Notes: generated by a model not told the origin, from the letters alone. A stretch of 64,000 bases of DNA from Microbacterium paraoxydans (GCF_020524545.1 NZ_JAIVLG010000001.1:434001-498000), one strand, 5' to 3'; counted from the stretch's first letter, positions 25,122 to 34,119 are shown. Translations and numbers: made by a program.

Positions 25122-26564
25122 ATGACCTACCCCGCCCTGCGCACCTGGATCGGCGGTGCTGCCGAGGAGAGCCCCGAGAGCGACGGCAGCTGGCTGCACG
25201 ATCCGAACACGGGCGAGGCCCTGGTCGCCTCGTCGTCCAGTTCGCTGGCACAGGTCGCCCGCGCCGTGGGCGCGGCTCAGGAAGCTCACGACGACGCGCG
25301 GTGGCGCGGCCTGAGTCCGGCCCGCCGGGCAGAGAAGCTGAGTGATCTGGCGGACTGGCTCGATGACCGCGCCGAGGAGATCGCTCGTCTCGATGCGCTG
25401 AACAGTGGTGTTCCGATCGCCGTCACCCGCCTGTTCGGCGGAGCCAACGGCGACACCGTGCGGGATGCTGCGAAGCGCGCCGTCGCGGTCGGAGATGTCC
25501 GCGAGCTCCCCTCGGAACAGGGGGGAGTGCGACTGCACCGTGCGCCGTGGGGACCGACCGCTCTCATCCTGCCGTGGAACGCGCCGAGCGCGATGGCTGT
25601 CAAGAAGACCGCCTTCGCGCTCGCCGCCGGTGCGTCGGTCGTGCTGAAGCCCTCGTCGTTCTCCCCCTGGAGCGCGCAGCTGTTGCTGGAGGGCGTGCAC
25701 GCGGTGGGCATCCCGGACGGCGTCGTGAGTCTGGTGCAGGGCGGCGGTGGCATCGGTCGCTCCCTCGTCGCGGATCAGCGCATCGCCGCGATCTCGATGA
25801 CCGGTTCCACGCCCACCGGCCGCGCGATCGCCGCGACGGCGGCGCCGCGCTTCGCCCGACTCCAACTGGAGCTCGGATCGAACAATGCCGCGATCGTCCA
25901 GGCGGGCGCCGACCTCCCCGCCGCCGCGACGGCTCTCGCCGATGGCCTCCTGAAGCTGTCGGGACAGTGGTGCGAGGCACCGCGCAGAGTGCTGGTCGAT
26001 CGGGCGCGGCGAGACGAGCTGGCAGGTCTGCTGATCGCGGAGTTCGCCCGTCGGGTGATCGGGTCGAGCCTGGACGAGGCGACCCAGGTCGGCCCGGTCG
26101 CGTTCGCCGGGCGGCGGGATGAGCTGATCGAGCAGCGGGATCGTCTGGCACGCGACGGTGCCGAGATCCTCCGTGTCTCGCAGGTTCCGACGACCGGGTG
26201 GTTCGTCGAGCCGACGGTGGCTGTGCTCGATGGTCCAGGGCTCGAGGACGAGGTGTTCGGTCCGATGCTTCTTGTCGGCGGCTACGACAGCGAAGAGGAG
26301 GCCGTCGCTCTGGCGAACACGGGGCAGGTCGGACTGGCGGGGTATGTCTTCGGGGACGACAGGGAGGCCGCTGCGCGACTCGGGACGCGCTTGATCGCCG
26401 GTGAGGTCAAGATCAACGGCACGAGCGTGCTGGACATGTCGCCCGAATCGGCCCAGAGCTTCTTCGGGGCGAGCGGTCTGGGCGGGCACGGCGACGACGA
26501 TGTGCTTGACTTCTTCGTGGGGAAGCAGATCGTGGGCGCCGACCGCGCTGACCTTCCCCTCTGA
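25122..26564 (+). CDS. Aldehyde dehydrogenase family protein
   Basis: A 480-residue NAD(P)-dependent aldehyde dehydrogenase. Seen: PWNAPSAMAVKKTAFALAAG (about 147-166), glycine motif SMTGSTPTGRAIA (about 225), Glu in LELGSNNAAIVQ and catalytic Cys in SGQWCEAPRRV (about 286). LELGS replaces the usual LELGG. It would oxidise the gamma-glutamyl aldehyde made by the SDR. It begins one base after the ligase stop. Confidence 0.88.
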   Translation: MTYPALRTWIGGAAEESPESDGSWLHDPNTGEALVASSSSSLAQVARAVGAAQEAHDDARWRGLSPARRAEKLSDLADWLDDRAEEIARLDALNSGVPIAVTRLFGGANGDTVRDAAKRAVAVGDVRELPSEQGGVRLHRAPWGPTALILPWNAPSAMAVKKTAFALAAGASVVLKPSSFSPWSAQLLLEGVHAVGIPDGVVSLVQGGGGIGRSLVADQRIAAISMTGSTPTGRAIAATAAPRFARLQLELGSNNAAIVQAGADLPAAATALADGLLKLSGQWCEAPRRVLVDRARRDELAGLLIAEFARRVIGSSLDEATQVGPVAFAGRRDELIEQRDRLARDGAEILRVSQVPTTGWFVEPTVAVLDGPGLEDEVFGPMLLVGGYDSEEEAVALANTGQVGLAGYVFGDDREAAARLGTRLIAGEVKINGTSVLDMSPESAQSFFGASGLGGHGDDDVLDFFVGKQIVGADRADLPL

Positions 26565-26577
26565 TCGGAGGGTGTGG

Positions 26578-27300
26578 ATGGGCGAGCGTGACGACGCGCC
26601 GCACGACTTCTCCCGTGCCGTGCTCCACCCCGTCTCGGGCTACCAGGCTGTGGCGGGGTTCCTCCGGCGGGAGATGGCCCTCGGTCGCATCCGTCCCGGT
26701 GATCGCCTTCCTCCCGAGCGGCGGCTCGCCGAGCAGCTCGGGGTCTCCAGGGAGACGTTGCGTCAGGCATTGCGCATCCTCGAGGGGAGCGGGCAGATCC
26801 TGATTTCGCGGGGAGCGTCCGGCGGGGCGATCGTGCAGGACGCGGTGCTGGATCCTCGTCTGATCCGCGAGGAGGTGCGCACACGCTCGGCGGAGATCGG
26901 GGACCTCACCGAGTTCCGCTCGATCGTCGAGTCGGGAGGGGCGGCGCTCGCCGCCGTCCGTCGGAGCGACGCCGACCTGGAAGCCATGGCGCGGGCGCAG
27001 CAGGATCTCGCCGCCGCCGTCACCAAGGCCGAATCGCGCATCGCCGACACGGACTTCCACCTCGCCCTCGCCGGCGCCTCCGGCAACTCCTTCGTCCGCG
27101 ACGCGGTCGAGGAGGCGCGGGTGCGCATGTTCGAGCCCGTCGACCTGATGAGCTTCGACTTCGTGAAGGAGTCGAGTTGGTCGGCGCACGAGGAGGTCCT
27201 CGACGCGGTGCGCCGCGGAGACGCTGAAGCTGCGGGTGCCGCGATGCGCGCCCACCTGCACACGACCCACGAGGAGTTCACCCGGGTCGTCGACTCCTGA
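26578..27300 (+). CDS. FadR-family GntR transcriptional regulator
   Basis: A 240-residue regulator. N-terminal GntR winged helix (about 20-85: LGRIRPGDRLPPERRLAEQL, VSRETLRQALRILE) and C-terminal FCD ligand domain (about 100-230) with the metal-binding Asp/His pattern (ADTDFHLALAGASGN; SAHEEVLDAVRRGD; MRAHLHTTHEE). ATG 26578 follows GGAGGG. It is the last gene of the operon and probably represses it through the inverted repeat at 20613-20645, with an amine or pathway intermediate as effector (inference). Confidence 0.88.
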   Translation: MGERDDAPHDFSRAVLHPVSGYQAVAGFLRREMALGRIRPGDRLPPERRLAEQLGVSRETLRQALRILEGSGQILISRGASGGAIVQDAVLDPRLIREEVRTRSAEIGDLTEFRSIVESGGAALAAVRRSDADLEAMARAQQDLAAAVTKAESRIADTDFHLALAGASGNSFVRDAVEEARVRMFEPVDLMSFDFVKESSWSAHEEVLDAVRRGDAEAAGAAMRAHLHTTHEEFTRVVDS

Positions 27301-27306
27301 CCGGGC

Positions 27307-28374
27307 TCAGTCGCGCGTGAGGCGTGAGAGCTCCGCGACGAACGCGTCGACGTCGCCCTCCTCGGTGTCGAAGCCGCACATCCAGCGGACTTCCTTGCGC
27401 GCGGCGTCCCAGTCGTAGAACCGGAACGAGTCGCGGAGCTGGTCGGCCACGCCGTCGGGCAGCGTCGCGAACACGCCGTTCGACTGAGTCGGTTGCGTGA
27501 AGCCGACGCCCCGGATGGATCCTTCGGCGATGCCCGCCTCGATCTCGGACCGCAGACGCGCCGCCATGGCGTTGGCGTGCTGGGCGTTGCGCAGCCAGAG
27601 GTCTCCTTCGAGCAGCGCGATCAGCTGGGCCGAGACGAATCGCATCTTCGACGACAGCTGCATGTTGAATTTGCGGGAGAAGGTCAGCCCGTCCGCGGCG
27701 TCGGGGTTCAGCACCACGATGGCCTCGCCGAGCATCGCGCCGTTCTTGGTCCCGCCGAACGTGAGCACGTCGACGCCGGCGTCGCGGGTGAAGGCACGCA
27801 GGGGCAGGTCCAGGGCGGCGGCGGCGTTGGAGATGCGGGCGCCGTCGAGGTGGAGCTTCATGCCGCGCTCGTGCACGTGATCGGCGATCGTCCGGATCTC
27901 TTCCGCGGTGTACAGGGTGCCCAGCTCGGTGCTCTGCGTGATCGAGACGACCAGAGGCTGCGCTCGGTGCTCGTCGCCCCAGCCCCAGGCCTCGCGGTCG
28001 ATCAGCTCGGTGGTGAGCTTGCCGTCGTCGGTGGGAACCGTCAGCAGCTTGAAGCCGCCGATCTTCTCCGGGGCGGCCGCCTCGTCGACGTTGATGTGTG
28101 CGGTCGACGCCGCGATCACGGCGCCCCAGCGCGGGAGCATCGACTGCAGGCCGGTCACGTTCGCGCCCGTGCCGTTGAACACGGGGAACGCCTCCACGCC
28201 GTCGCCGAAGTGCGCCCGGAAGACCTCCTGCAGGCGGGCGGTGTACGCATCCTCGCCGTAGGCGCTCTGGTGACCGCCGTTCGCCGCGGCGATCGCCGCG
28301 AGGACCTCGGGGTGGATGCCGGAGTAGTTGTCACTGGCGAAGCCGCGGATCGCGGGGTCATGCTGGATGCTCAC
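27307..28374 (-). CDS. Low-specificity L-threonine aldolase
   Basis: A 355-residue PLP enzyme of the beta-eliminating lyase/aldolase group that splits threonine to glycine and acetaldehyde. Seen: SDNYSGIHPEVLAA start, VFNGTGANVTGL (about 64), HLDGARISNAAAAL (about 174) and the PLP lysine in FGGTKNGAMLG (about 207). GTG 28374 has a leaderless-type -10. It converges with the amine operon; the glycine link to that pathway is possible but unproven. Confidence 0.9.
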   Translation of the reverse strand: MSIQHDPAIRGFASDNYSGIHPEVLAAIAAANGGHQSAYGEDAYTARLQEVFRAHFGDGVEAFPVFNGTGANVTGLQSMLPRWGAVIAASTAHINVDEAAAPEKIGGFKLLTVPTDDGKLTTELIDREAWGWGDEHRAQPLVVSITQSTELGTLYTAEEIRTIADHVHERGMKLHLDGARISNAAAALDLPLRAFTRDAGVDVLTFGGTKNGAMLGEAIVVLNPDAADGLTFSRKFNMQLSSKMRFVSAQLIALLEGDLWLRNAQHANAMAARLRSEIEAGIAEGSIRGVGFTQPTQSNGVFATLPDGVADQLRDSFRFYDWDAARKEVRWMCGFDTEEGDVDAFVAELSRLTRD

Positions 28375-28380
28375 CGTCCA

Positions 28381-28386
28381 AGCCTA
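28381..28386 (-). promoter_or_regulatory. -10-like hexamer TAGGCT, predicted leaderless start
   Basis: TAGGCT on the minus strand ends 6 bases before the GTG at 28374. The divergent MFS promoter lies 30 bases away, so the two promoters overlap. Confidence 0.4.
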
Positions 28387-28416
28387 ATCGCCCTACCGAA
28401 TGTCCCCGCCTCGCCC

Positions 28417-28422
28417 TACCCT
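28417..28422 (+). promoter_or_regulatory. -10-like hexamer TACCCT, predicted leaderless start
   Basis: TACCCT ends 7 bases before the ATG at 28430. It supports that start rather than an in-frame ATG at 28400. Confidence 0.4.
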
Positions 28423-28429
28423 CGATCCC

Positions 28430-29893
28430 ATGGAGCGCACAGCGGCGAAGAGGGCTTTCGGCAACGTCCTCGTCAACACGCTCATCGCGAACGTGACGAC
28501 GAGCTTCCTCTGGTTCGCGCTCACGTTCTGGGTCTACATCGAGACGCAATCGGTGCTGGCCACGGGCATCATCGGCGGTGCCTACATGCTGTTCATCGCG
28601 TTCTTCGCGATGGCGTTCGGCACCATCGTCGATCGCAACCTCAAGCACACGGTCATGGTCATCTCGAGCGTGATCTCGGCGGTCGCGTTCCTGGTCGCCG
28701 GCGCTCTGTACCTGTGGCAGCCCGAAGCCGCGCTGCTCGACCTGGGCGGCCCGTGGTTCTGGCTGTTCTCCGGCGTCATCCTGTTCGGCGGAGTGATCGA
28801 GCAGCTGCGCAACATCGCTCTCTCGACCACCGTCACGCTGCTCATCCCCGAAGAGAAGCGTGCGAACGCGAACGGTCTGGTCGGCACCGTGCAGGGCATC
28901 GCCTTCCTGGTGACGAGCGTGTTCTCGGGGCTCTCCATCGGGTTCCTCGGTATGGGCTGGACCCTCGCGATCGCGATCGCCGCGATGGCGCTCACGTTCG
29001 CGCACCTTCTGTTCATCCGCATCCCCGAGGGCACGCCGACCCCCGACCCCGAGGCGACGAGCGCGCTCGACTTCCGCGGCAGTGTGAAGGCGATCCGGCT
29101 CGCCCCCGGGCTGTTCGCGCTCATCATCTTCTCCACGTTCAACAACCTCATCGGCGGCGTCTACATGGCGCTGATGGATCCGTACGGGCTGACCCTGTTC
29201 GACGCACAGACCTGGGGCTTCGCCTTGGCGTTCGCGTCGACCGGCTTCCTGATCGGTGGTGCGCTCGTGGCGAAGTTCGGGCTCGGGCCGCGGCCGATGC
29301 GCACCATGCTGCTCGTGGTCATCGCGATGGGACTGCTGGGCTCGGTGTTCATGCTGCGAGAGTGGTGGCCGTTGTACGTGGTCGGCATGTGGGTGTACAT
29401 GGCGCTGGTGCCGCCGGTCGAGGCCGCGGAGCAGACGGTGATCCAGAAGGTCGTCCCGTTCACGCGCCAGGGCCGGGTGTTCGGGGTTGCGGCGGCGATG
29501 GAGGCGGCGGCGGCACCGATCACCGCGTTCCTGATCGCCCCGATCGCCGAGTTCCTGATCATCCCGTACATGAACACCGCCGAGGGGCAGCAGCAGTGGG
29601 GATGGCTGCTCGGCGAGGGCGAGGCGCGGGGCATCGCCCTCATCTGCCTCTTCGCGGGACTGATCATGGTGGTGGCTGCGACGCTCGCCTTCTTCACCCG
29701 CTCGTACCGCAAGCTCACCGAGCTCTACGCGCACGCGCCGGAGCAGGACATCCCCGCTCTCGAAGAGGACGCCGAGGGATCGGCACCGCAGACCTCGGGA
29801 CTGAGCGCGGCGGAGGCGACGAGAGACCCCGCCGAGGTCAGACATGCGGACGCTCCGCCCGTCGTGCCGGGAATGCCGCCGGAACCCCGGTGA
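28430..29893 (+). CDS. Major facilitator superfamily transporter
   Basis: A 487-residue membrane protein with about 12 hydrophobic helices and an acidic/proline-rich C-terminal tail (about 430-487). An early helix (NVLVNTLIANVTTSFLWFAL) and the loop GTIVDRNLKHTV (MFS loop 2-3 type) place it in the MFS_1/3 group. The substrate is unknown. The start at 28430 is chosen from the -10 position. Divergent from threonine aldolase and convergent with an SDR gene. Confidence 0.82.
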   Translation: MERTAAKRAFGNVLVNTLIANVTTSFLWFALTFWVYIETQSVLATGIIGGAYMLFIAFFAMAFGTIVDRNLKHTVMVISSVISAVAFLVAGALYLWQPEAALLDLGGPWFWLFSGVILFGGVIEQLRNIALSTTVTLLIPEEKRANANGLVGTVQGIAFLVTSVFSGLSIGFLGMGWTLAIAIAAMALTFAHLLFIRIPEGTPTPDPEATSALDFRGSVKAIRLAPGLFALIIFSTFNNLIGGVYMALMDPYGLTLFDAQTWGFALAFASTGFLIGGALVAKFGLGPRPMRTMLLVVIAMGLLGSVFMLREWWPLYVVGMWVYMALVPPVEAAEQTVIQKVVPFTRQGRVFGVAAAMEAAAAPITAFLIAPIAEFLIIPYMNTAEGQQQWGWLLGEGEARGIALICLFAGLIMVVAATLAFFTRSYRKLTELYAHAPEQDIPALEEDAEGSAPQTSGLSAAEATRDPAEVRHADAPPVVPGMPPEPR

Positions 29894-29915
29894 CAGCGAC
29901 AGGACGGTGTGCGGG

Positions 29916-30575
29916 TCACTCCAGGTCGAAGACCCGGTCGTTGAGGTCGGCGGCGTCCGCGTCCCACAGCGACAGGACCCGGGTCGCGAGCACCTCGGGG
30001 TCGAGCGCCTTGGCGCGGAACACGACGGAGGCGGTGCGCAACGGTTCTTCGGCGTCGCGCGCGGCCTTGGCGTAGCCCTGCGCGACCGCCCGGGTCCAGG
30101 CCTCACTCGCGGCCTTGACAGCGGCGTAGTTCGCTCCTCCCGCGAGCGGCCGTGCGACGGCGGTCGACGACACGATCGCGAACCTTCCGGCCTCGGAGGC
30201 TCGCAGCGCCGTGTCGAAGGCTCGGCTCGTGGCGCGCACCGACTCGAGGGCGGGCAGGAGCGCCGCGAAGTCCTCGTCCGACTGCCCGACGACACCGCCG
30301 CCACCGCGCCAGCCACCCACCAGCGGGATCACCGCGTCCACCGCGCCGGACCGTGCGGCGAGTGCGCTCATCTCCTCCAGCGAGGTCGCATCGGCGACGA
30401 CGACTTCGGCACCGGCTTCGACGAGCTCCCGCAGTCTGTCGGCGGAGCGACCGGTGGCGATGACGTGCGCACCGGCTCCGCGCAGGGCGCGCGTGACCGC
30501 GAGACCGGCAGCGCTGGTCGCGCCTGCGAGCACGACTCTGCGGCCGGAGAGTCCCGAATCCGTCTGTTCCGTCAT
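29916..30575 (-). CDS. Short-chain dehydrogenase/reductase family protein
   Basis: A 219-residue SDR. Seen: VVLAGATSAAGLA in place of the common TGxxxGxG (about 14-26), ATGRSADRLREL, the ISSTAV-type Ser (VSSTAVARPL) and YAAVKAASEAW (Tyr/Lys about 149/153). The cofactor loop lacks a canonical pattern, so cofactor preference is unclear. Located downstream of the DUF6421 gene on the same strand but separated by a hairpin. Confidence 0.78.
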   Translation of the reverse strand: MTEQTDSGLSGRRVVLAGATSAAGLAVTRALRGAGAHVIATGRSADRLRELVEAGAEVVVADATSLEEMSALAARSGAVDAVIPLVGGWRGGGGVVGQSDEDFAALLPALESVRATSRAFDTALRASEAGRFAIVSSTAVARPLAGGANYAAVKAASEAWTRAVAQGYAKAARDAEEPLRTASVVFRAKALDPEVLATRVLSLWDADAADLNDRVFDLE

Positions 30576-30603
30576 GGTCCCACTCTCTCGGATCGGTGGG
30601 GCA

Positions 30604-30654
30604 GCTGCGGCCGGAACCCGCGGAAGAGTCCGCAGAAGAGGTTCCGGCCGCAGC
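30604..30654 (-). terminator. Stem-loop after the DUF6421 gene
   Basis: Perfect 15-bp arms 30604-30618 and 30640-30654, with a second small stem inside the loop. It lies 51 bases beyond the DUF6421 stop and before the SDR start, so a terminator is likely although no U-run follows. Confidence 0.6.
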
Positions 30655-30704
30655 GCGGTGCGCCCCAGCGTCACACTCGAACCGCGCGCGGTGCGCGGAG
30701 ATCG

Positions 30705-32144
30705 TCAGTCGTCCGTGCCGCGGATGCCGACGGTCGATTCGATGACCGGCTTCATCTTCTTGTGGAGGGTCTCGAAGAACATCGACAGCGGGAACTCATC
30801 GTCCATCACCGCGTCCGTGTACCCCTTCGGTGCGCCGGCGAGGATCTCGTCCGACAGGCCGCGAGCCCACTGCGATGCCGGGTGCGGGGTCAGTGTCCCG
30901 CGGACGAGTTCATACGCGGCGAGCCAGTGCGCGACCTTCGGGCGGTCGATCGAGTGCCAGTACAGGTCGTCGATCGCATCTCCCAGAGCGACCACGGCAT
31001 CCGGAACGTTGTCCCAGTCGAACGCGAGAGCGGTGTCGGTCCAGTGCAGCACGCCGCGCTGATGCAGCCAGGCGAACAGCAGCTGGCCGCCGACCGCGTC
31101 GTAGTTGCGCGTTCTGGTGCCCGTGATCGCGAACCGGAAGATCCGGTCGAAGATCACCGCGTACTGCACGAGGTGCGCGTAGTCGTGCATCTCGCGCTCG
31201 GTCTCGGTCAGCTCCTCACCGGCGGCGATGCGGGCCGCGAGGGCGCGTTCGATCTTCACGGACTCGCGGAACGCCGTCATGTCGCAGCGCATCTCCTCCA
31301 GCGAATACAGGAAGAACGGCATCCGCTGCTTGATCATGAACGGGTCGAACGGCAGGTCCCCGCGCATGTGCGTGCGGTCGTGGATGATGTCCCACATGAC
31401 GAAGGTCTTCTCCGCCACCTGCTGATCGTCGAGCATCGCGGCCGCGCGCTCCGGCAGCTCGAGGTTGGTGATCTCCGCTGCGGCGCGGGTGACGCGACGG
31501 TAGCGGGCCGCTTCGCGGTCCTGGAAGATCGCACCCCAGGTGAAGGTCGGGATCTCACGCATCGCGACGGTCTCAGGGAACAGCACGGCCGAGTTGGTGT
31601 CGTAGCCGGGCGTGAAATCCACCAGCCGCAACGAGACGAACAGCTTGTTGCCGTAGTCTCCGGACTCGAGAGCGGCGATGAACTCGGGCCAGATCGTCTC
31701 GACGATCAGAGCCTCGACCAGGCGGTCGCTCGATCCGTTCTGGGTGTACATCGGGAACACCACGAGGTGGCGGATGCCGTCGACGCGGTGCTGCTGCGGC
31801 TGGAAGGCTACGAGCGAGTCGAGGAAGTCCGGCACGCCGAAGTCCTCCGAGGCCCAGCGGTCGAAGTCGACCACCGACGCGGCGAGGTACTCGGCGTCAT
31901 GCGGGAAAGCGGGGGCGAGCGCGCGGATCGCGCCGGTGATCGCACCGACGAGCTCGCGGGCTGTGGCGTGGTGCGCGGCGTCGGGGATCGAGCCGTCCTT
32001 GATCTGCATCTCGCGGATCGCGATCGCAGCGTCCTTGAGCTGCGCCCAGGCGGCTGACTGCTCGGCGATTGCTGCGTCCTCGACGACCTCGGGTTCGCCG
32101 ACGATGGCCTGGACAGCGGAACTGTTGGCGGAAAGAAGGGACAT
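30705..32144 (-). CDS. DUF6421 family protein
   Basis: A 479-residue protein matching the actinobacterial DUF6421 family, of unknown function. No membrane segment. His/Asp-rich motifs such as WDIIHDRTHMRG (about 250) and EMHDYAHLVQYAV (about 315) could be metal ligands; that is inference. ATG 32144 follows GGAGGT. It is divergent from an AsnC-type gene, a pairing often seen for this family, which suggests direct control. Confidence 0.75.
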   Translation of the reverse strand: MSLLSANSSAVQAIVGEPEVVEDAAIAEQSAAWAQLKDAAIAIREMQIKDGSIPDAAHHATARELVGAITGAIRALAPAFPHDAEYLAASVVDFDRWASEDFGVPDFLDSLVAFQPQQHRVDGIRHLVVFPMYTQNGSSDRLVEALIVETIWPEFIAALESGDYGNKLFVSLRLVDFTPGYDTNSAVLFPETVAMREIPTFTWGAIFQDREAARYRRVTRAAAEITNLELPERAAAMLDDQQVAEKTFVMWDIIHDRTHMRGDLPFDPFMIKQRMPFFLYSLEEMRCDMTAFRESVKIERALAARIAAGEELTETEREMHDYAHLVQYAVIFDRIFRFAITGTRTRNYDAVGGQLLFAWLHQRGVLHWTDTALAFDWDNVPDAVVALGDAIDDLYWHSIDRPKVAHWLAAYELVRGTLTPHPASQWARGLSDEILAGAPKGYTDAVMDDEFPLSMFFETLHKKMKPVIESTVGIRGTDD

Positions 32145-32175
32145 CGGGACCTCCGATCGGAGAAATAGACGGAAA

Positions 32176-32196
32176 GATTCCTGCAGAAACGGAATC
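32176..32196. promoter_or_regulatory. Short inverted repeat, candidate AsnC operator
   Basis: gattcc (32176-32181) and ggaatc (32191-32196) form an inverted repeat in the 72-base divergent region between the DUF6421 and AsnC genes, just upstream of the -10 box of the AsnC gene. Binding is inferred from position. Confidence 0.35.
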
Positions 32197-32203
32197 CTGA
32201 CGA

Positions 32204-32209
32204 TAATCT
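32204..32209 (+). promoter_or_regulatory. -10-like hexamer TAATCT, predicted leaderless start
   Basis: TAATCT ends 7 bases before the ATG at 32217. Confidence 0.45.
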
Positions 32210-32216
32210 TACAGCC

Positions 32217-32675
32217 ATGGATGACTCTGTCGACCGTGCGATCCTGACCGCGATCTCCCGTGACGGGCGTGCCACGCTCTCCCAGCTGTCGGATGCCGTC
32301 GGCCTCTCGGTCTCCGCCGTGCAGTCCCGGCTGCGCAGGTTGGAGACTCGGGGCGTGATCTCCGGATATCGGGCGATCCTCGACCCGGAGCAAGTGGGTA
32401 CGCCCCTGTCCGCCTTCATCGAGATCACGCCTCTCGACCCTGCTCAGCCCGACAATGCGCCCGAGATGCTCGAGCACCTCGACGCGATCGAGGCCTGCCA
32501 CTCCATCGCGGGCGACGCGAGCTACATGCTGTTCGTCCGCGTCCCGACTCCGCGTGCGCTCGAGGAGCTCGTGCGGGATGTGCGCCTCGCGGCGAATGTC
32601 AGCACGCGCACCACCGTGGTGCTGCAGACCTACTACGAGCATCGGCCGATCATCCCGGTGGGCTCGACCGAGTAA
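32217..32675 (+). CDS. Lrp/AsnC-family transcriptional regulator
   Basis: A 152-residue regulator: N-terminal HTH (about 4-50, ILTAISRDGRATLSQLSDAV, SVSAVQSRLRRLE) and a RAM ligand-binding domain (about 65-145, FIEITPLD, ACHSIAGDASYMLFVRV). It would respond to an amino acid and control itself and the divergent DUF6421 gene. It appears leaderless. Confidence 0.9.
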   Translation: MDDSVDRAILTAISRDGRATLSQLSDAVGLSVSAVQSRLRRLETRGVISGYRAILDPEQVGTPLSAFIEITPLDPAQPDNAPEMLEHLDAIEACHSIAGDASYMLFVRVPTPRALEELVRDVRLAANVSTRTTVVLQTYYEHRPIIPVGSTE

Positions 32676-32684
32676 GCGCGCGAC

Positions 32685-33659
32685 TCAGAGCACGGCGCCC
32701 ACCATCGCCTCGCCGAGCGGGGTGCGCAGGTGCTGCATCCTGGCACCGTCGCGTTCGCTGGCGATCAGTCCGGCGCCTCGGAGTACGGCGAGGTGATGCG
32801 AGGCGGTGGAGATCGCGAGGTCGGCCTCCTGGGCGACCTGCGAGGTGGTGCGAGCCGAGCCTGCCCGAAGCAGGATGCCGGCGCGTGCCGGCCCCAACAG
32901 TGCGCCGAGAGCATCGGCGATCTCGGTCGCGTCCCGCGCCCAACCGGCCGTGACGCCTCGAGCGGGATAGAACAGGGTGGGTTGTGCCGGCGGCTCGGTG
33001 AGCACCATGCACCCCCACGACGACATGACCGAGGGAACCAGGACGAGTCCGCTTCCTCGGCAATCGACCTGCTCGCTGTGACGGCGGAGGGAGACACGGA
33101 CGGCACCCGCGCCCCAGGTCACCTGAGGATGCAGGTCGCCGGCCATCCCCGCGATACCCGTGCTCGCGATCGCGCGCGTGCGCACGGCGATATCGGCGCG
33201 CAGCAGGCGCTCGAGCTGCGGCCACACCGGGGCCAGCGCCGCTTCCCACACAGCCGCGCAGGCATCCGCGATGAGGCCGCGGGCGCGCGCGGGGTGCTCC
33301 TGCATCTCGCGCAGCGCCTGCCGTCGAGCGCCGGTCGAACGCAGCACCATCTTCCCGAAGTCGACGCGCATCGGCTCGAGACGTGCCTGGCGCAGTTCCT
33401 CCAGCTCGACCTCGGGCGTCAGATCCCACCGTGGTGCCGTGGTCAGGAAGTCGGGCAGGTAGCCGTCGTCTCCGATCACGGTGGTGAGCAGGGCGAAATC
33501 GTCACGCGGAAGGCGGTCGCGGACGGCCCGCAGCCATCCCCACTGCAGCGGATGTGCGGCAGGGCGCCGCAGCACGCGCACGGCATGAGCCAGTTCGTGA
33601 CCGGGGGAGATGCCGAACCGCACCGCTTCGACATCGCCCGGCGTGAGGTGGAACTCCAC
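32685..33659 (-). CDS. ArsR-like winged-helix regulator with DUF5937 domain
   Basis: A 324-residue protein. The N-terminal about 200 residues match DUF5937 (VEFHLTPGDVEAVRFGIS start). The C-terminal ArsR-type winged helix lies at about 245-310 (LGPARAGILLRAGSARTTSQVA, ISTASHHLAVLRGAGLI). GTG 33659 is preferred because the family begins there. A GTG at 33710 would extend the protein by 17 residues but lies inside the palindrome at 33700-33717. It probably autoregulates and controls the divergent cupin gene. Confidence 0.72.
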   Translation of the reverse strand: MEFHLTPGDVEAVRFGISPGHELAHAVRVLRRPAAHPLQWGWLRAVRDRLPRDDFALLTTVIGDDGYLPDFLTTAPRWDLTPEVELEELRQARLEPMRVDFGKMVLRSTGARRQALREMQEHPARARGLIADACAAVWEAALAPVWPQLERLLRADIAVRTRAIASTGIAGMAGDLHPQVTWGAGAVRVSLRRHSEQVDCRGSGLVLVPSVMSSWGCMVLTEPPAQPTLFYPARGVTAGWARDATEIADALGALLGPARAGILLRAGSARTTSQVAQEADLAISTASHHLAVLRGAGLIASERDGARMQHLRTPLGEAMVGAVL

Positions 33660-33699
33660 GCGGTGGTCGGGATGCTCGATGCCCTCGATCGGCTCTGTA

Positions 33700-33717
33700 T
33701 TTCGATGCACATCGAAA
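33700..33717. promoter_or_regulatory. Perfect 18-bp palindrome, candidate operator
   Basis: TTTCGATG-CA-CATCGAAA lies between the leftward ArsR-like regulator gene and the rightward cupin gene (start 33757), where such a regulator would be expected to bind. Confidence 0.55.
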
Positions 33718-33756
33718 CACTAGGGGTCTCGTCCCGACGTTGTCGAGACTGAGGCC

Positions 33757-34119
33757 ATGAACAGCACACCTGCTCCTCTCGGGGTCGTCGCCGGCGCCGA
33801 CATCCGCATCGGCTCGGGGCGCAGCCGCCGATTCGTCGGCGTCGAGCACGGCGCCGAAGTGTCGTACTTCTTCGTCGAGAATCAGCCGGGCGAGGGTCCG
33901 GGGCTGCACTGGCATCCCTATCCTGAGACCTGGGTCGTGATCGAGGGCGTCGCCTCGATCACGGTGGGCGAGGAGACTTTCGTCGCCGAGGCCGGAGACA
34001 CGGCCACGGGCCCCGCCTTCATCCCGCACCGCTTCACCAATGCGGGTGACGGGGTTCTCAAGATCATCGGCATCCACGCCTCCGCCACCATCATCCAGAC
34101 GTTCCTCGACGAGGACTGA
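33757..34119 (+). CDS. Cupin-domain protein
   Basis: A 120-residue single-domain cupin. Motif 1 is GPGLHWHPYPETWVVIEG (about 47-64) and motif 2 is AGDTATGPAFIPHRFTN (about 79-95), giving a His/His/Glu/His metal site. Small cupins may be enzymes or binding proteins; the reaction is unknown. Divergent from the DUF5937 regulator and followed 17 bases later by the DUF4287 gene, so probably co-transcribed with it. Confidence 0.82.
   Translation: MNSTPAPLGVVAGADIRIGSGRSRRFVGVEHGAEVSYFFVENQPGEGPGLHWHPYPETWVVIEGVASITVGEETFVAEAGDTATGPAFIPHRFTNAGDGVLKIIGIHASATIIQTFLDED

Noticed and set aside
28358..30316. A 652-codon minus-strand frame over the MFS gene
   Set aside because: His/Arg/Glu-rich low-complexity product typical of an antisense shadow of a membrane protein gene.
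33660..33710. GTG at 33710 as the start of the DUF5937 regulator
   Set aside because: It lies in the palindromic operator and the family normally begins at the residue encoded by GTG 33659.
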